Part shown: positions 55,506 to 64,000 of the stretch, piece by piece
How the letters are laid out: each line of letters starts with the position of its first letter
Numbering within the stretch: the first letter of the stretch is position 1
DNA from: Bog-159 sp963756605
GTDB taxonomy: Bacteria; Acidobacteriota; Terriglobia; Bryobacterales; Bryobacteraceae
Direction: 5' to 3'
NCBI GenBank assembly: GCA_963756605.1
Contig: CAVWOT010000014.1
Coordinates: forward strand, 124,001-188,000
DNA: 64,000 nt
Notes under the pieces: generated by a model
What the model saw: the letters and a program-made list of their open reading frames with translations, nothing else
What the model was told of the DNA's origin: nothing
The model's database searches: none
Translations under genes and position numbers: made by a program

Positions 55506-55513
55506 AAGCGCGC

Positions 55514-56551
55514 TTACGTCTGGGGACGCTTGGCCTGCTCCATGGCGATCTGATTGATGTGCGCCAATGCCTTGGCGCCGGAGGCCCCCTCGATCGCCTT
55601 CACGGCGATGTCCTGCACCTGCTGCTTGGCATCGTCCACCTGTTTCTGCAGAGCTACGATCTGCACCGCCTGCCGCGCGATAGTTTCCTCTAGCGTCTTC
55701 ACCTGCAGGCTCGACAGGCGTTTTTCCGTCTCGGCTTCTTTCTTCAGCAGCAGAATCTCCTGCTCGAATTTCTGCTCGGCCGCCTTGGCCGCCAGCACTG
55801 CCGCCTTATCGGATTCCGTCTTCATGGCCTCCGGGAATTCCTGCGCTTCCTTGCGCAGCCGCGCCAACTCCTGTTCCTGTTCCTTGAGTGCCGTTTCGCG
55901 CTGCTGCCATCCTTTTTCGAGCGCTTCCTGCCGCTCCTTATTCTTCTTTTCCTGGAGCCGCTGGTCTTCCTCGTATTTATCCAACGCCTTCTTACGTTCC
56001 AGGTTTTTTTTGTATTCGTATTCCTCAATCTCGCGGGCGCGGGACTTCTTTACGTTCTCTTCCTGCTCTTTGCGCTCGCGTTCGGTGTTGCCGGTTTCTT
56101 CCTCCCAAGCGGCGCGCTGCTCCGCGATTTCGGCTTCCAGCCGCTCTTTCTCGCGGGCGTAATCCTGCACCATTTGATCGAGCGCCGTGGCGGCCACATC
56201 GATCTTGTGCAAGCGCTCCAATTCGGCCCGCTCCAGGTTGACGGCCTCGCGCACCGACCACAGGCGTTCGACTTCCTCGACGAGTTTGCCGGAGACATCC
56301 GCCAGCGACTTGGAAACTTCCAGCCCCAGGCCTGAGATTCTTTGCACCACGCCTTCCACGGTGGTGCCATCGACGGCTTGGCGGACCTGGTCCGCGCGCA
56401 GCCGGGCGGCGGCCTGCGCTTTCGGGTCGGCGGATTCGCGGGCGTCCTCCACTTCCTCGCGGATCGTCTCGAATTCCTGCTGCACTTCGGCTTTGGCGCG
56501 CTTGGCGCGCACCGGCGGTTTCGTTGGTTTAGGCATTTTCGCGATCAGCAT
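55514..56551 (-). CDS. Coiled-coil protein of unknown function
   Basis: 345 residues, almost entirely charged heptad-rich sequence rich in Glu, Lys, Gln and Arg (EVEDARESADPKAQAAARLRA, VQDYAREKERLEAEIAEQRAA, EKKNKERQEALEKGWQQRETAL). A short globular-looking segment lies at about 63-110 (VEGVVQRISGLGLEVSKSLADV). No signal peptide or membrane helix is seen. The MPKPTKPPVRAKR start (56536) is a plausible alternative to the ATG used here. Similar long coiled-coil proteins are found in many soil bacteria and cyanobacteria without a known function; a structural or scaffold role is the most that can be inferred. Confidence 0.75.
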   Translation of the reverse strand: MLIAKMPKPTKPPVRAKRAKAEVQQEFETIREEVEDARESADPKAQAAARLRADQVRQAVDGTTVEGVVQRISGLGLEVSKSLADVSGKLVEEVERLWSVREAVNLERAELERLHKIDVAATALDQMVQDYAREKERLEAEIAEQRAAWEEETGNTERERKEQEENVKKSRAREIEEYEYKKNLERKKALDKYEEDQRLQEKKNKERQEALEKGWQQRETALKEQEQELARLRKEAQEFPEAMKTESDKAAVLAAKAAEQKFEQEILLLKKEAETEKRLSSLQVKTLEETIARQAVQIVALQKQVDDAKQQVQDIAVKAIEGASGAKALAHINQIAMEQAKRPQT

Positions 56552-56724
56552 AACAGATCTACGAGCAGTCTGGAAGGCCCCCGCCTTAAGGAATATTTTA
56601 TAGAGCGCTAAGGTAACTGACCCGCACAGAAACGCTTGCCTAAGTCGATAAGACGCACATGGTACCAGTTAAGCGCCTGCCTGCTGTGGCCGAAACCTCG
56701 TCCGCAGAAAAAGGAATTCAAACC

Positions 56725-59700
56725 ATGGTTTTATCGAGATCCGTCTACGCAGCGACCTGCGTTTGTGCGATGGTGTGGGCCACCGGGTTGGCGGAAGCCG
56801 CCCCTTTGCAGATATTCCAAAACCGTGCGGCGAAGGCCGTCATTGAGTCGCGGCGATTAGGCCCCGTCTCCGGTATGGCGCGGCTGAATCTGGCTGTGGG
56901 CCTGCCGCTGCGCAATCGCGAGGATCTCGATCGGTTCCTGGAACAGCTCTCCGACCCAGGGAGCCCGGACTACCGGCGCTATTTGAGTGCGAGCGAGTTT
57001 GCCCAGCGCTTTGGCCCGTCGCAGGCCGATTACGACAAGCTGACGGAGTTCTTCCAGGCGAACGGCCTGGCGGTCTCGGGAACTTATCAGAACCGTATGA
57101 TTCTGGATGTAACCGGACCGGTTTCGGCGATCAATAAGACGCTGCACGTAAATGTGACCATGTGGGAGCACCCCACGCGGGGAAGGTTTTTCGCGCCCGA
57201 AGGCGATCCGTCGCTGGACGTCGACGTAGCGGTGCTGGATATCAGCGGGCTCGACAACTTCGTGGTGGCCCGGCCGATGGATTTGAAAACCATGCCGCTG
57301 GCTTCGGCCAGGCCGATGACCACCGGGTCGGGACCCGCCGGCCTGTTTTTCGGCGGCGATTTCCGGGCAGCCTACGCGCCATCGGTGACCCTGACGGGCG
57401 CCGGGCAGACAGTGGGTCTGTTCGAACTGGACGGCTTCTACGCGGCGGATGTGACGTCGAACTTCCAACAAGCCGGACTGCCGGCGGTACCGGTTTCGAC
57501 GGTGCTGCTGGATGGTTTCAGCGGCGCCCCCGGCAACGAGAACATAGAAGTGATCCTGGACATTATGATGGCCGGATTCATGGCTCCGGGAGCCAACATC
57601 ATCGTATACGAGGGCACCAACTGGAACGACGTTCTGAATCGCATGGCGTCTGACAACATCGCCAAGCAACTGAGTTGTTCGTGGATGTTTTCCCCAATCA
57701 ATGCGGTCACCGAACAAATATTCAGCGAGATGATTGCGCAGGGGCAATCCTTCTTTACGGCCGCCGGCGACAGCGGCGCTTACTCCGGTGGAACCTGGCC
57801 GCCGTCGGACGACCCGAACGTGACGTCGGTAGGCGGAACGGCCCTGACCACCACGGGTCCCGGCGGAGCGTGGGTATCGGAGACCACCTGGAACGACGGC
57901 GGTGGCGGGGTGAGCACCACTTACGCCATTCCCAGCTATCAGCAGAGCATCAACATGACGGCGATAGGCGGATCCACGACTATGCGTAACGTTCCGGACG
58001 TAGCTTTGCTGGCGGCGGTACAGATCTTCCTGATCTGCAACAACGGGGAATGGATCGAGGTGGGAGGCACGAGCGCGGCTACGCCCTTGTGGGCCGGCTT
58101 CATGGCTTTGGCCAACCAGCAAGCGGCGGCGAACGGTAAGCCCCCCGTGGGATTTCTGAACCCCACGGTCTATAGCCTTGGCCAGGGAGCGGATTATACG
58201 AACGACCTGCATGACATCACCACCGGCAGCAACGGTTTCGCCGCGGTCACCGGTTTTGACTTGGCGACCGGATGGGGCACGCCTGCCGGCCAGTCTTTGA
58301 TCAACGACTTGACCGCGATGCCCAGCACCGCCGTCGTTCGGGCTTTCCGCCGTACCCACCTCCGTAACGGTGCAGGCGGGGTCCAGCGCATCGGCCGCGA
58401 TTCATATCACGCCGCAGAACGGCTTTTCCGGCGCCGTTACCCTGAGCGTATCGGGACTTCCCAGCGGCGTCACCGGAACATTTGGCGCGGTGAGTGCCAA
58501 CGCCAGCCAGTTCACCCTGACCGCCGCGAGCGGAGCCGCGCCAGGCACGTACGCTCTGTCGGTCAAAGGCGTTTCCGGAACCCTCACCGAGGCCACGGCT
58601 CTGAGCCTGCAGGTGACGGCAGCCGCGAGCTTCAGTCTGCAGACGACGCCGGCAGCGTTGACCATCGTCGAAGGCGCCACGGGCACCGCCAGCATAACCG
58701 TCGCACCTGCAAACGGGTTCAACAGCGCAGTGAGCCTGACCGTCTCCGGACTGCCCAGTGGTGTGACGGCGTTGTTCAGCCCGGCCAGCACCGCAACCGC
58801 GAGCACGTTGAGCTTCACCGCCAGCGCCAGCGCGGCCTTGGGCACCACCACGGTGACGCTTACGGGTAAGTCGGGCAGCCTCAGCGCCACAGTTGGTATT
58901 ACTCTTACCGTGGCCGCTCCAGCCAACTTTTCGATGGCCGCCTCCGCCGCCATGCTGAGTGTCACAGCAGGGGCCAGCGGCACGGATACCATCACCGTTA
59001 CGCCCAAGAGCGGGTTCAGCGGCAAAGTCACCCTGACGGCATCGGGGCTCCCGAGCGGCGTGACGGCTTCATTTAATCCGGCCAGTACCGCCACTACCAG
59101 CACCGTGACCTTTACCGCGGCGTCTACCGCCACGGTGGGGACCGCCACCGTCACAGTGACGGGCACGTTGGGCAGCGCGTCCACTTCCGTTACCGTTAGC
59201 CTCACGGTAAAAGGCGCGCCGGCTGTAACGCTGGCGGCAGCGCCCGCGAGCCTGAGCATTACACAAGGGACGTCGGGAACGAGCACCATCACGGTGACGC
59301 CGGTCAACGGTTTCACGGGCGCCGTAAGTCTGACCATCTCCGGGTTGCCCAGCGGGGTGACGGCCGCTTTCAGCCCGGCCAGCGCCACCACTACCAGCAA
59401 GCTCACGCTCACAGCCAGCAGCTCGGCACCGGTCACTACCGCTTCGTTGACCATTACCGCTACGTCCGGCAGCGTTTCGGCCACGGCAACTCTTCCTTTA
59501 AGCGTGACCCCTGCGCCCAGCTTCACGCTGGCCTCTTCGGTTTCGAATATTAACGTGGTCACCGGCAGCACCGGGACCGCCAGCATAACTGTCAATTCCG
59601 CGGGAGGTTTCAGCGGATCCGTTGCCTTGATCACTGCCAGCCTGCCCACCGGCGTCACGGCGTCGTTCAGTCCGGCCAGCACCACCGCGACGAGCACGCT

Positions 59701-60703
59701 GACTCTCACGGCGGCGAGCACCGCGGCGCTTAAAGCGACCCAGTTTACGGTCAAGGGCACTTCGGGCGCTCTTTCGGCCGCCGTCACGGTCACGGTGACA
59801 GTGACGGCAGCGCCTCCGGCGAACTTCACCATAGCGCTGGTGCCGGCCAGCTTGAGCGTGGTCCAGGGAGGCCAGGGGGCCACCGCCATCTCCATAATGA
59901 CGGCCACCGGAACGCCGGGGACCATGGTGCTGTCCGCTACCGGACTGCCTGCCGGTGTGACCGCATCTTTCAGTGCCCTGAACGGCTCCGCCCTATTCCT
60001 CGGAACATTCACAGCCGGCAGTTCTACCCTGTCGGGAACCTCGAAGGTGACCCTGACGGCCACGTCGGGCAGCACAAGCCATACCGCGAATCTCAGTCTG
60101 ACGATTGTGGCCACCAGCGCCGGAATGGCCTCCGTTAACCTGGCGCCCTACTACAACGTGTCGGGCATCGCCGTAGACAACCTTCCGTTCACCGGCGGGG
60201 GGCTGGATGCCGGAGGCCGCTCTTACTCGGGCGTATCTTTGGGCGCCAGCCAGAACGTAGGCTCAGTGTTGTACGGCTTCGGGCCGATGGGAGCACCTGA
60301 CGCAGTGAGCGGACAGACGGTAACGCTTCCGGCCGGAAAGTTCACTACGCTGAAGCTATTGGCCGCGGGTGTAAACGGGAGCCAGACCGGCCAGATCTTC
60401 ACGGTAAAGTATACCGACGGCACCACCACGCAAATCACACAGAGCTTGAGCGACTGGTGTAACGCGCAGAACTACCCGGGCGAGGCGCAATCCGTGCCCA
60501 TGAACTACCGCGACAATAGCACGGGAACGTTTGACGTCCGGACTCTTTACCTGTACGGCTATAGCTTCACTTTGAACAGCACCAAAACCGTGAGTTCCGT
60601 CAGCCTGCCGCAGAATCGCAATGTGGTGGTGCTGGCGATGACGCTGACGGGCGGCACGAACGCGGCCGGGAAGGTGGTCATGTCGGCCAAAGGCCGACGC
60701 TAG
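56725..60703 (+). CDS. Secreted S53 peptidase with six Ig-like repeats and a C-terminal binding domain (one frameshift)
   Basis: ATG 56725 (AAGGA upstream) opens into a signal peptide (AATCVCAMVWATGLAEAA). The pro-domain (LEQLSDPGSPDYRRYLSASEFAQRFGP) and the sedolisin core follow: GNENIEVILDIMMAG (catalytic Glu/Asp), TAAGDSGAY (oxyanion Asp), GGTSAATPLWAG (catalytic Ser) and TNDLHDITTGSNG, with the closing segment DLATGWGTPAG. After about 58345 the frame changes by one base, and the rest continues as six Ig-like repeats of about 90 residues (each with GLPSGVTA.FSPAS-like cores) and a terminal domain from LAPYYNVSGIAVDN with LPAGKFTTLKLLAAGVNGSQ. It would be an acid-active extracellular endopeptidase. 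Repair of one base gives about 1,325 residues. Confidence 0.85.
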
Positions 60704-60766
60704 CCAGCGGCGTTAACGCGACCGCGTGCACGCACTCTACCTGGTACTGATGTCGCCCGAAAGCGG

Positions 60767-61466
60767 TTGATCGCCCGTCGGCCGCGCAATATAGTCGGAG
60801 ACGGCACGCCATTCGGCACAACCGGAGGCGTAGGGCCCAACAGCGAACTCTACGGTGTGGCCTCCGAAGGGGATCTTACAATCGCGGGGTTGTCTTCGGA
60901 TTCACACCACCGTTTGTCCCAGCCAAATGGGGGCGAGCATGCAGTACGACCTCCCTTGTGACGCCGGTGGGAGCGGTCCCCAAGGCCTGGCTATCAGTCC
61001 TGACGGAGTTCTCTATGGCACCAGCGCCACGGCGGGAGTTCGGGGCAGGGCACAGTGTCGCGTTAACGCCGTAGCCTGTGCCGGGCGTGTGGACCGAGAC
61101 GGTGCTGTATAACTTCACCGGCCTCGCCGACGGAGGACTGCCTTCTCAACCACCGGTCATCGCTCCTGGCGAAAACGCCGAACTCGTGCCTGGTCTCTAC
61201 GGCACACCGCGGGCGGGATTTACGGCTTGGGCACGGTATTCGAAGTAGGGCCACCGGAGTCTCCGGGCGGGAACTGGGTCGAGAGCGTGCTCTACCGCTT
61301 TGGTTCTCTTTCGAGCGGCGGCTCCGTGTTCGACCTATACCGCAGCAACGGAGTTAATTGGTTTGAAGACGCGCTGCACGATTTCGGCGCCCCGGCTGAA
61401 CCTGCCGGAACTCTGCTCATGGATAAGAGCGGCGCGATCTGCGGCACCACCATCGGCGGTCCGTAG
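60767..61466 (+). pseudogene. Relic of a GloVer-repeat (TIGR03803-type) secreted protein
   Basis: Fragments in changing frames carry the repeat pattern of this family: GVLYGTSATAG, VWTETVLYNFTGLADGG, GLYGT, YGLGTVFEVGPPESPGGNW, SVLYRFGSLSSGG and AICGTTIGG. The family is a choice-of-anchor repeat protein common in Acidobacteriota. At least three frame breaks and missing N- and C-termini make it a relic. It lies just after the S53 peptidase gene on the same strand. The remaining stretch before 61589 has no other feature. Confidence 0.65.
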
Positions 61467-61588
61467 CCGGGCGGCACTGCCAATTTAAGTGCACCCTCTG
61501 TCGAATTTCGTAGCAGCACCACTTCCCCCTGGATAAAGATAAAAACCTCTGATAATATGTAATGGTAAAACTTAAAGGCAGGTTTGCC

Positions 61589-62248
61589 ATGGAACTGGTT
61601 CCCACCCAGGCCGAAGTCCTCGCCTTACTGCGCGAGACCGGCGCCTTGCAGAACGGGCACTTCGAGTGCCTCAACGGTCTGCATACCGATATCAACCTGG
61701 AGACCGCGCTGGCCATGCGCTATCACCGCAACGCCAAGGCGCTGAGCGTCGGCCTCAGCCGCAAGCTGCGCGCCAACCCCGAGCTGCGCGCGCTCATTCC
61801 CGAACTATCCATCGTGTCCGCCACGCCCGCCGGCCTGCCGGTGGCCTACGGGCTTTGCGAGGCATTGCGCGCCGGCCAGGTGTATTGGGCGGAAAAAGAC
61901 GGCCGCGACGTGCCCATGCGCCTGCGCCAGTTTCTAGAGCCGGTGGCCGGCGAGAAGGTCGTCCTGGTAGACGACATCCTGCGTTCCGGCATGCTCCTGA
62001 CTGAAGCGCGCCAGTTGCTCGAATCGCGCGGGGCGCAGGTGGTGGCGCTGGCTGTGCTGGTCTATCAGCCCACGCCGCAAACGCGCGATTTCGGATCCAT
62101 ACCGCTTTACTATTTGGCCCGGCTGGACGCCAGTTATTACGCCGACGCCGGCCAATGCGAGTTTTGCCGCCGCCATGTTCCGCTGCACCAGGTGGGCATC
62201 GCGCGGCAGGTGCAGAAACAAGAGGAGCTTGTTACCGCAAGCGTCTGA
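61589..62248 (+). CDS. Orotate phosphoribosyltransferase-like protein
   Basis: 219 residues from ATG 61589; the frame is open to 61562, but that ATG overlaps a GATAAT box (61551-61556) that may be a -10 element, whereas 61589 has AGG six bases upstream. The PRPP loop VVLVDDILRSGMLL is intact, with SATPAGLPVAYGLCEAL (phosphate/ribose side) and the N-terminal ELVPTQAEVLALLRETGAL resembling the OPRTase family. The C-terminal four Cys/His (CEFCRRHVPLH) look like a small metal site, unusual for plain PyrE. True OPRT activity is plausible but not certain; it could be a divergent salvage enzyme. Confidence 0.8.
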   Translation: MELVPTQAEVLALLRETGALQNGHFECLNGLHTDINLETALAMRYHRNAKALSVGLSRKLRANPELRALIPELSIVSATPAGLPVAYGLCEALRAGQVYWAEKDGRDVPMRLRQFLEPVAGEKVVLVDDILRSGMLLTEARQLLESRGAQVVALAVLVYQPTPQTRDFGSIPLYYLARLDASYYADAGQCEFCRRHVPLHQVGIARQVQKQEELVTASV

Positions 62249-62356
62249 TTTAGGAGCGCAAAGGGGCGCGTATCTCGCGCCGCCATACAGGAGATCCGCA
62301 AAGCAAAAAAGCGGCGCGGGGCGACCCGTTTTGCGCGAGTTCATTAAGGAGAAAGC

Positions 62357-63625
62357 ATGAGTACAGCCGTATTAACTAAAGAGGCCCTGAATCCCTTTGC
62401 GATTGCCCAGGCGCAGTTCGACGCCGCGGCCGATTATCTCAAACTGGATCAAGGCCTGCGATCGGTCCTCCGCGTACCCAAGCGGCAACTGATCGTTTCC
62501 ATCCCCGTGCGTATGGACGACGGGCGTATTCAGACCTTCGAAGGCTACCGCGTGCAGTACAATCTGTCGCGCGGCCCCGCTAAGGGCGGCATCCGGTACC
62601 ATCCGGGCGTCACCCTGGACGAGGTAAAGGCGCTGGCCGCCTGGATGACCTGGAAGTGCGCCACCGTGAATATCCCTTACGGCGGCGGCAAGGGCGGTGT
62701 GTGCGTCGATCCGAAGCAGCTCTCGCTGGGCGAGCTGGAGCGGCTCACGCGGCGCTATGCCACCGAGATTTCGCCGATCATCGGGACAGATCGCGACATT
62801 CCCGCGCCGGATGTTTATACCAACTCCCAGACCATGGCGTGGTTCATGGACACCATCAGCATGTTGCACGGCCATACCGAACTGGGTTGTGTAACCGGCA
62901 AGCCGCTCAGCCTGGGCGGATCGAAAGGGCGCAACGAAGCAACGGCTCGCGGCTGCCAGTTCACCACCCGCGCGGCTTGCGAAGTGAAGGGCATCGCGCT
63001 CGACATGGCCACGGTGGTCGTGCAAGGTTTCGGCAATGCCGGCAGCATCGCGGCCAAGCTGTTCCATGAGGACGGCGCCCGCGTTTTGGCCGTCAGCGAC
63101 TCGAAGGGCGGCATCTACAAGGGCGCGGGTCTCGATCCGATCGCGGTCATGAAGTATAAGGAGGAGACCGGCACGGTGGTCGGCTTCCCCGGATGCGACT
63201 TCATCTCGAACAAGGACCTGCTGGAGCTGAAATGCGACATCCTGGTGCCGGCCGCGCTCGAGAACACCATCACGCTCGATAACGTGGACCACATCAAGGC
63301 CAAGATCGTGGCGGAAGCCGCGAATGGGCCTACCACACCGGCCGCCGATAAGGAGCTGTTCGCGCGCAACGTGCTGGTGATCCCCGACATTCTATGCAAT
63401 GCGGGCGGCGTTACGGTTTCTTACTTCGAGTGGGTGCAGGACCTGTACGGCTTCTTCTGGACGGAGATCGAGGTGAACCAATATCTCGAGCGGGCCATGA
63501 ACGCGGCGTTCAAGGAAGTGCATGGCACGGCGGAAAGCTATCGTACCGATCTGCGGACGGGAGCTTATATCCTGGCCGTGTCGCGCGTCGCGGAAGCCAC
63601 GCGCGTGCGCGGGATTTTCCCGTAA
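62357..63625 (+). CDS. Glu/Leu/Phe/Val dehydrogenase family, probably glutamate dehydrogenase
   Basis: 422 residues; AAGGAGAAAGC ATG gives a strong start. Family motifs are YNLSRGPAKGGIRYHPGV, IPYGGGKGGVCVDP (catalytic Lys), GTDRDIPAPDVYTNSQTMAWF, the NAD(P)-binding VVVQGFGNAGSIAAKLF, ILVPAALENTIT and VIPDILCNAGGVTVSYFEW. These fit hexameric glutamate dehydrogenase (GdhA/RocG type) and the length agrees. It links amino-acid use to 2-oxoglutarate. The 108-nt gap from the PRTase gene does not show a terminator, so cotranscription is possible but unproven. Cofactor preference cannot be read reliably. Confidence 0.93.
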   Translation: MSTAVLTKEALNPFAIAQAQFDAAADYLKLDQGLRSVLRVPKRQLIVSIPVRMDDGRIQTFEGYRVQYNLSRGPAKGGIRYHPGVTLDEVKALAAWMTWKCATVNIPYGGGKGGVCVDPKQLSLGELERLTRRYATEISPIIGTDRDIPAPDVYTNSQTMAWFMDTISMLHGHTELGCVTGKPLSLGGSKGRNEATARGCQFTTRAACEVKGIALDMATVVVQGFGNAGSIAAKLFHEDGARVLAVSDSKGGIYKGAGLDPIAVMKYKEETGTVVGFPGCDFISNKDLLELKCDILVPAALENTITLDNVDHIKAKIVAEAANGPTTPAADKELFARNVLVIPDILCNAGGVTVSYFEWVQDLYGFFWTEIEVNQYLERAMNAAFKEVHGTAESYRTDLRTGAYILAVSRVAEATRVRGIFP

Positions 63626-63664
63626 GCGGTCGGGCAGGCCTTCCTACCCCGGCTTTTCTGTGGG

Positions 63665-63690
63665 GCAGACCGTGGTCTTTCGTGGTCTGC
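63665..63690. repeat. Palindromic repeat H
   Basis: GCAGACC (63665-63671) and GGTCTGC (63684-63690) are complementary arms; inside them AGACCGTGGTCT (63668-63679) is a perfect palindrome. The GTGGGG leader precedes the first arm (63660-63664). Confidence 0.65.
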
Positions 63691-63864
63691 CTCGCAGTGG
63701 TCAGGACCAGCAAGATTTTGGGTGTGGTGCGCTTGCGTGCATCCGCGTTCCATCGACTCGGCGGGGGCCATCGTGGGCTATTATCGCGGTGGCCGCAAGT
63801 ATTACGGCGACATTAGGCCTTGCTCACATGGGTGCGCTTACCCGAATGCTACAATGTCCGCAGA

Positions 63865-64000
63865 ATGGCTGCGCGCCTTGACCCCGCTACCACAGCGCCC
63901 AGCCCCAGCCTTGTGGATCTCCGCCATCTGCGCTCTGAAGACCTGGATGTGCTGCTCGACGAGGAGGTCGAAACCTGGCGCCGGCTGCTCGACTGGGACT
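63865..64000 (+). CDS. Start of a GNAT-family acetyltransferase (truncated by window end)
   Basis: From the ATG at 63865 the frame is open to the end of the window (45 residues): VDLRHLRSEDLDVLLDEEVE, WRRLLDWD. This LDEEVxxWRRxLDWD opening is one I associate with the N-termini of a GNAT acetyltransferase family from soil bacteria. An alternative ATG at 63854 opens a different frame with less protein-like composition. No ribosome-binding site is obvious. Confidence is limited by the short visible part. Confidence 0.5.
   Translation, partial: MAARLDPATTAPSPSLVDLRHLRSEDLDVLLDEEVETWRRLLDWD

Noticed and set aside
58402..60114. 570-codon antisense frame over the Ig-like repeats
   Set aside because: Regular repetitive composition is the mirror of the sense repeats; no start signal.

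Overview
The window looks like the chromosome of a soil Acidobacteriota, most likely of the Solibacter/Bryobacter lineage (inference; no marker gene was compared). The basis is a GC-rich sequence carrying a FtsX/MacB-type permease of the acidobacterial 'ADOP' kind, two about 1,160-residue Oar-like TonB-dependent receptors with an N-terminal carboxypeptidase-regulatory-like domain, two very large winged-helix regulators with TPR tails, many secreted TPR proteins, and families of dispersed palindromic repeats. No rRNA, tRNA, CRISPR array, phage or plasmid module was seen.

Layout. 0-11.3 kb: a secreted/redox block with a duplicated secreted TPR protein, a seven-haem cytochrome fused to a parvulin (PpiC) domain and TPRs, and an Oar-like receptor, all on the minus strand. 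A divergent winged-helix/TPR regulator and a second seven-haem TPR cytochrome follow. 11.3-27.1 kb: an unrecognised secreted protein behind a structured leader, an IS1380-like remnant, an ADOP permease, a GH38 alpha-mannosidase, a membrane diguanylate cyclase, a shattered transposase and a second Oar-like receptor. 27.2-29.4 kb: a tight larB - enolase-superfamily - purS operon. 29.5-37.9 kb: a decayed gene, DUF362 and squalene-cyclase-like repeat proteins, an orphan Flp pilin, a stand-alone response regulator, a type-B carboxylesterase, uxaC facing a hexuronate-type MFS transporter, and an antitoxin/PIN-toxin pair. 37.9-45.1 kb: a coupled Ser/Thr kinase - GH16 - cyclophilin operon (TAATG and TGATG overlaps), divergent from a winged-helix/ATPase/TPR regulator. 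45.1-64 kb: a small conserved protein, a secreted propeller-like protein, a sugar isomerase-like protein, an APC permease, a DUF255 thioredoxin-fold protein, tpx, murJ, a coiled-coil protein, a secreted S53 peptidase with Ig-like repeats, a GloVer-repeat relic, an orotate-PRTase-like protein, glutamate dehydrogenase and the start of a GNAT acetyltransferase.

Functionally the window reads as polymer scavenging (GH38, GH16, S53 peptidase, esterase, TonB receptors) feeding sugar-acid and amino-acid use (UxaC, MFS, enolase-superfamily enzyme, APC permease, glutamate dehydrogenase), plus secreted multihaem redox proteins.

Two patterns cut across the gene list. First, perfect palindromes of one architecture (two arms around a 2-3 nt centre, usually CT-NN-AG) but different stem sequences recur singly or in tandem at eight places. 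Two of these lie inside reading frames: the C-terminus of the 7.1-kb regulator and the signal peptide of the GH16 enzyme. Second, nearly all single-nucleotide frameshifts in otherwise well-conserved genes fall between 48.8 and 61.5 kb. That is either local gene decay or a locally poor sequence.
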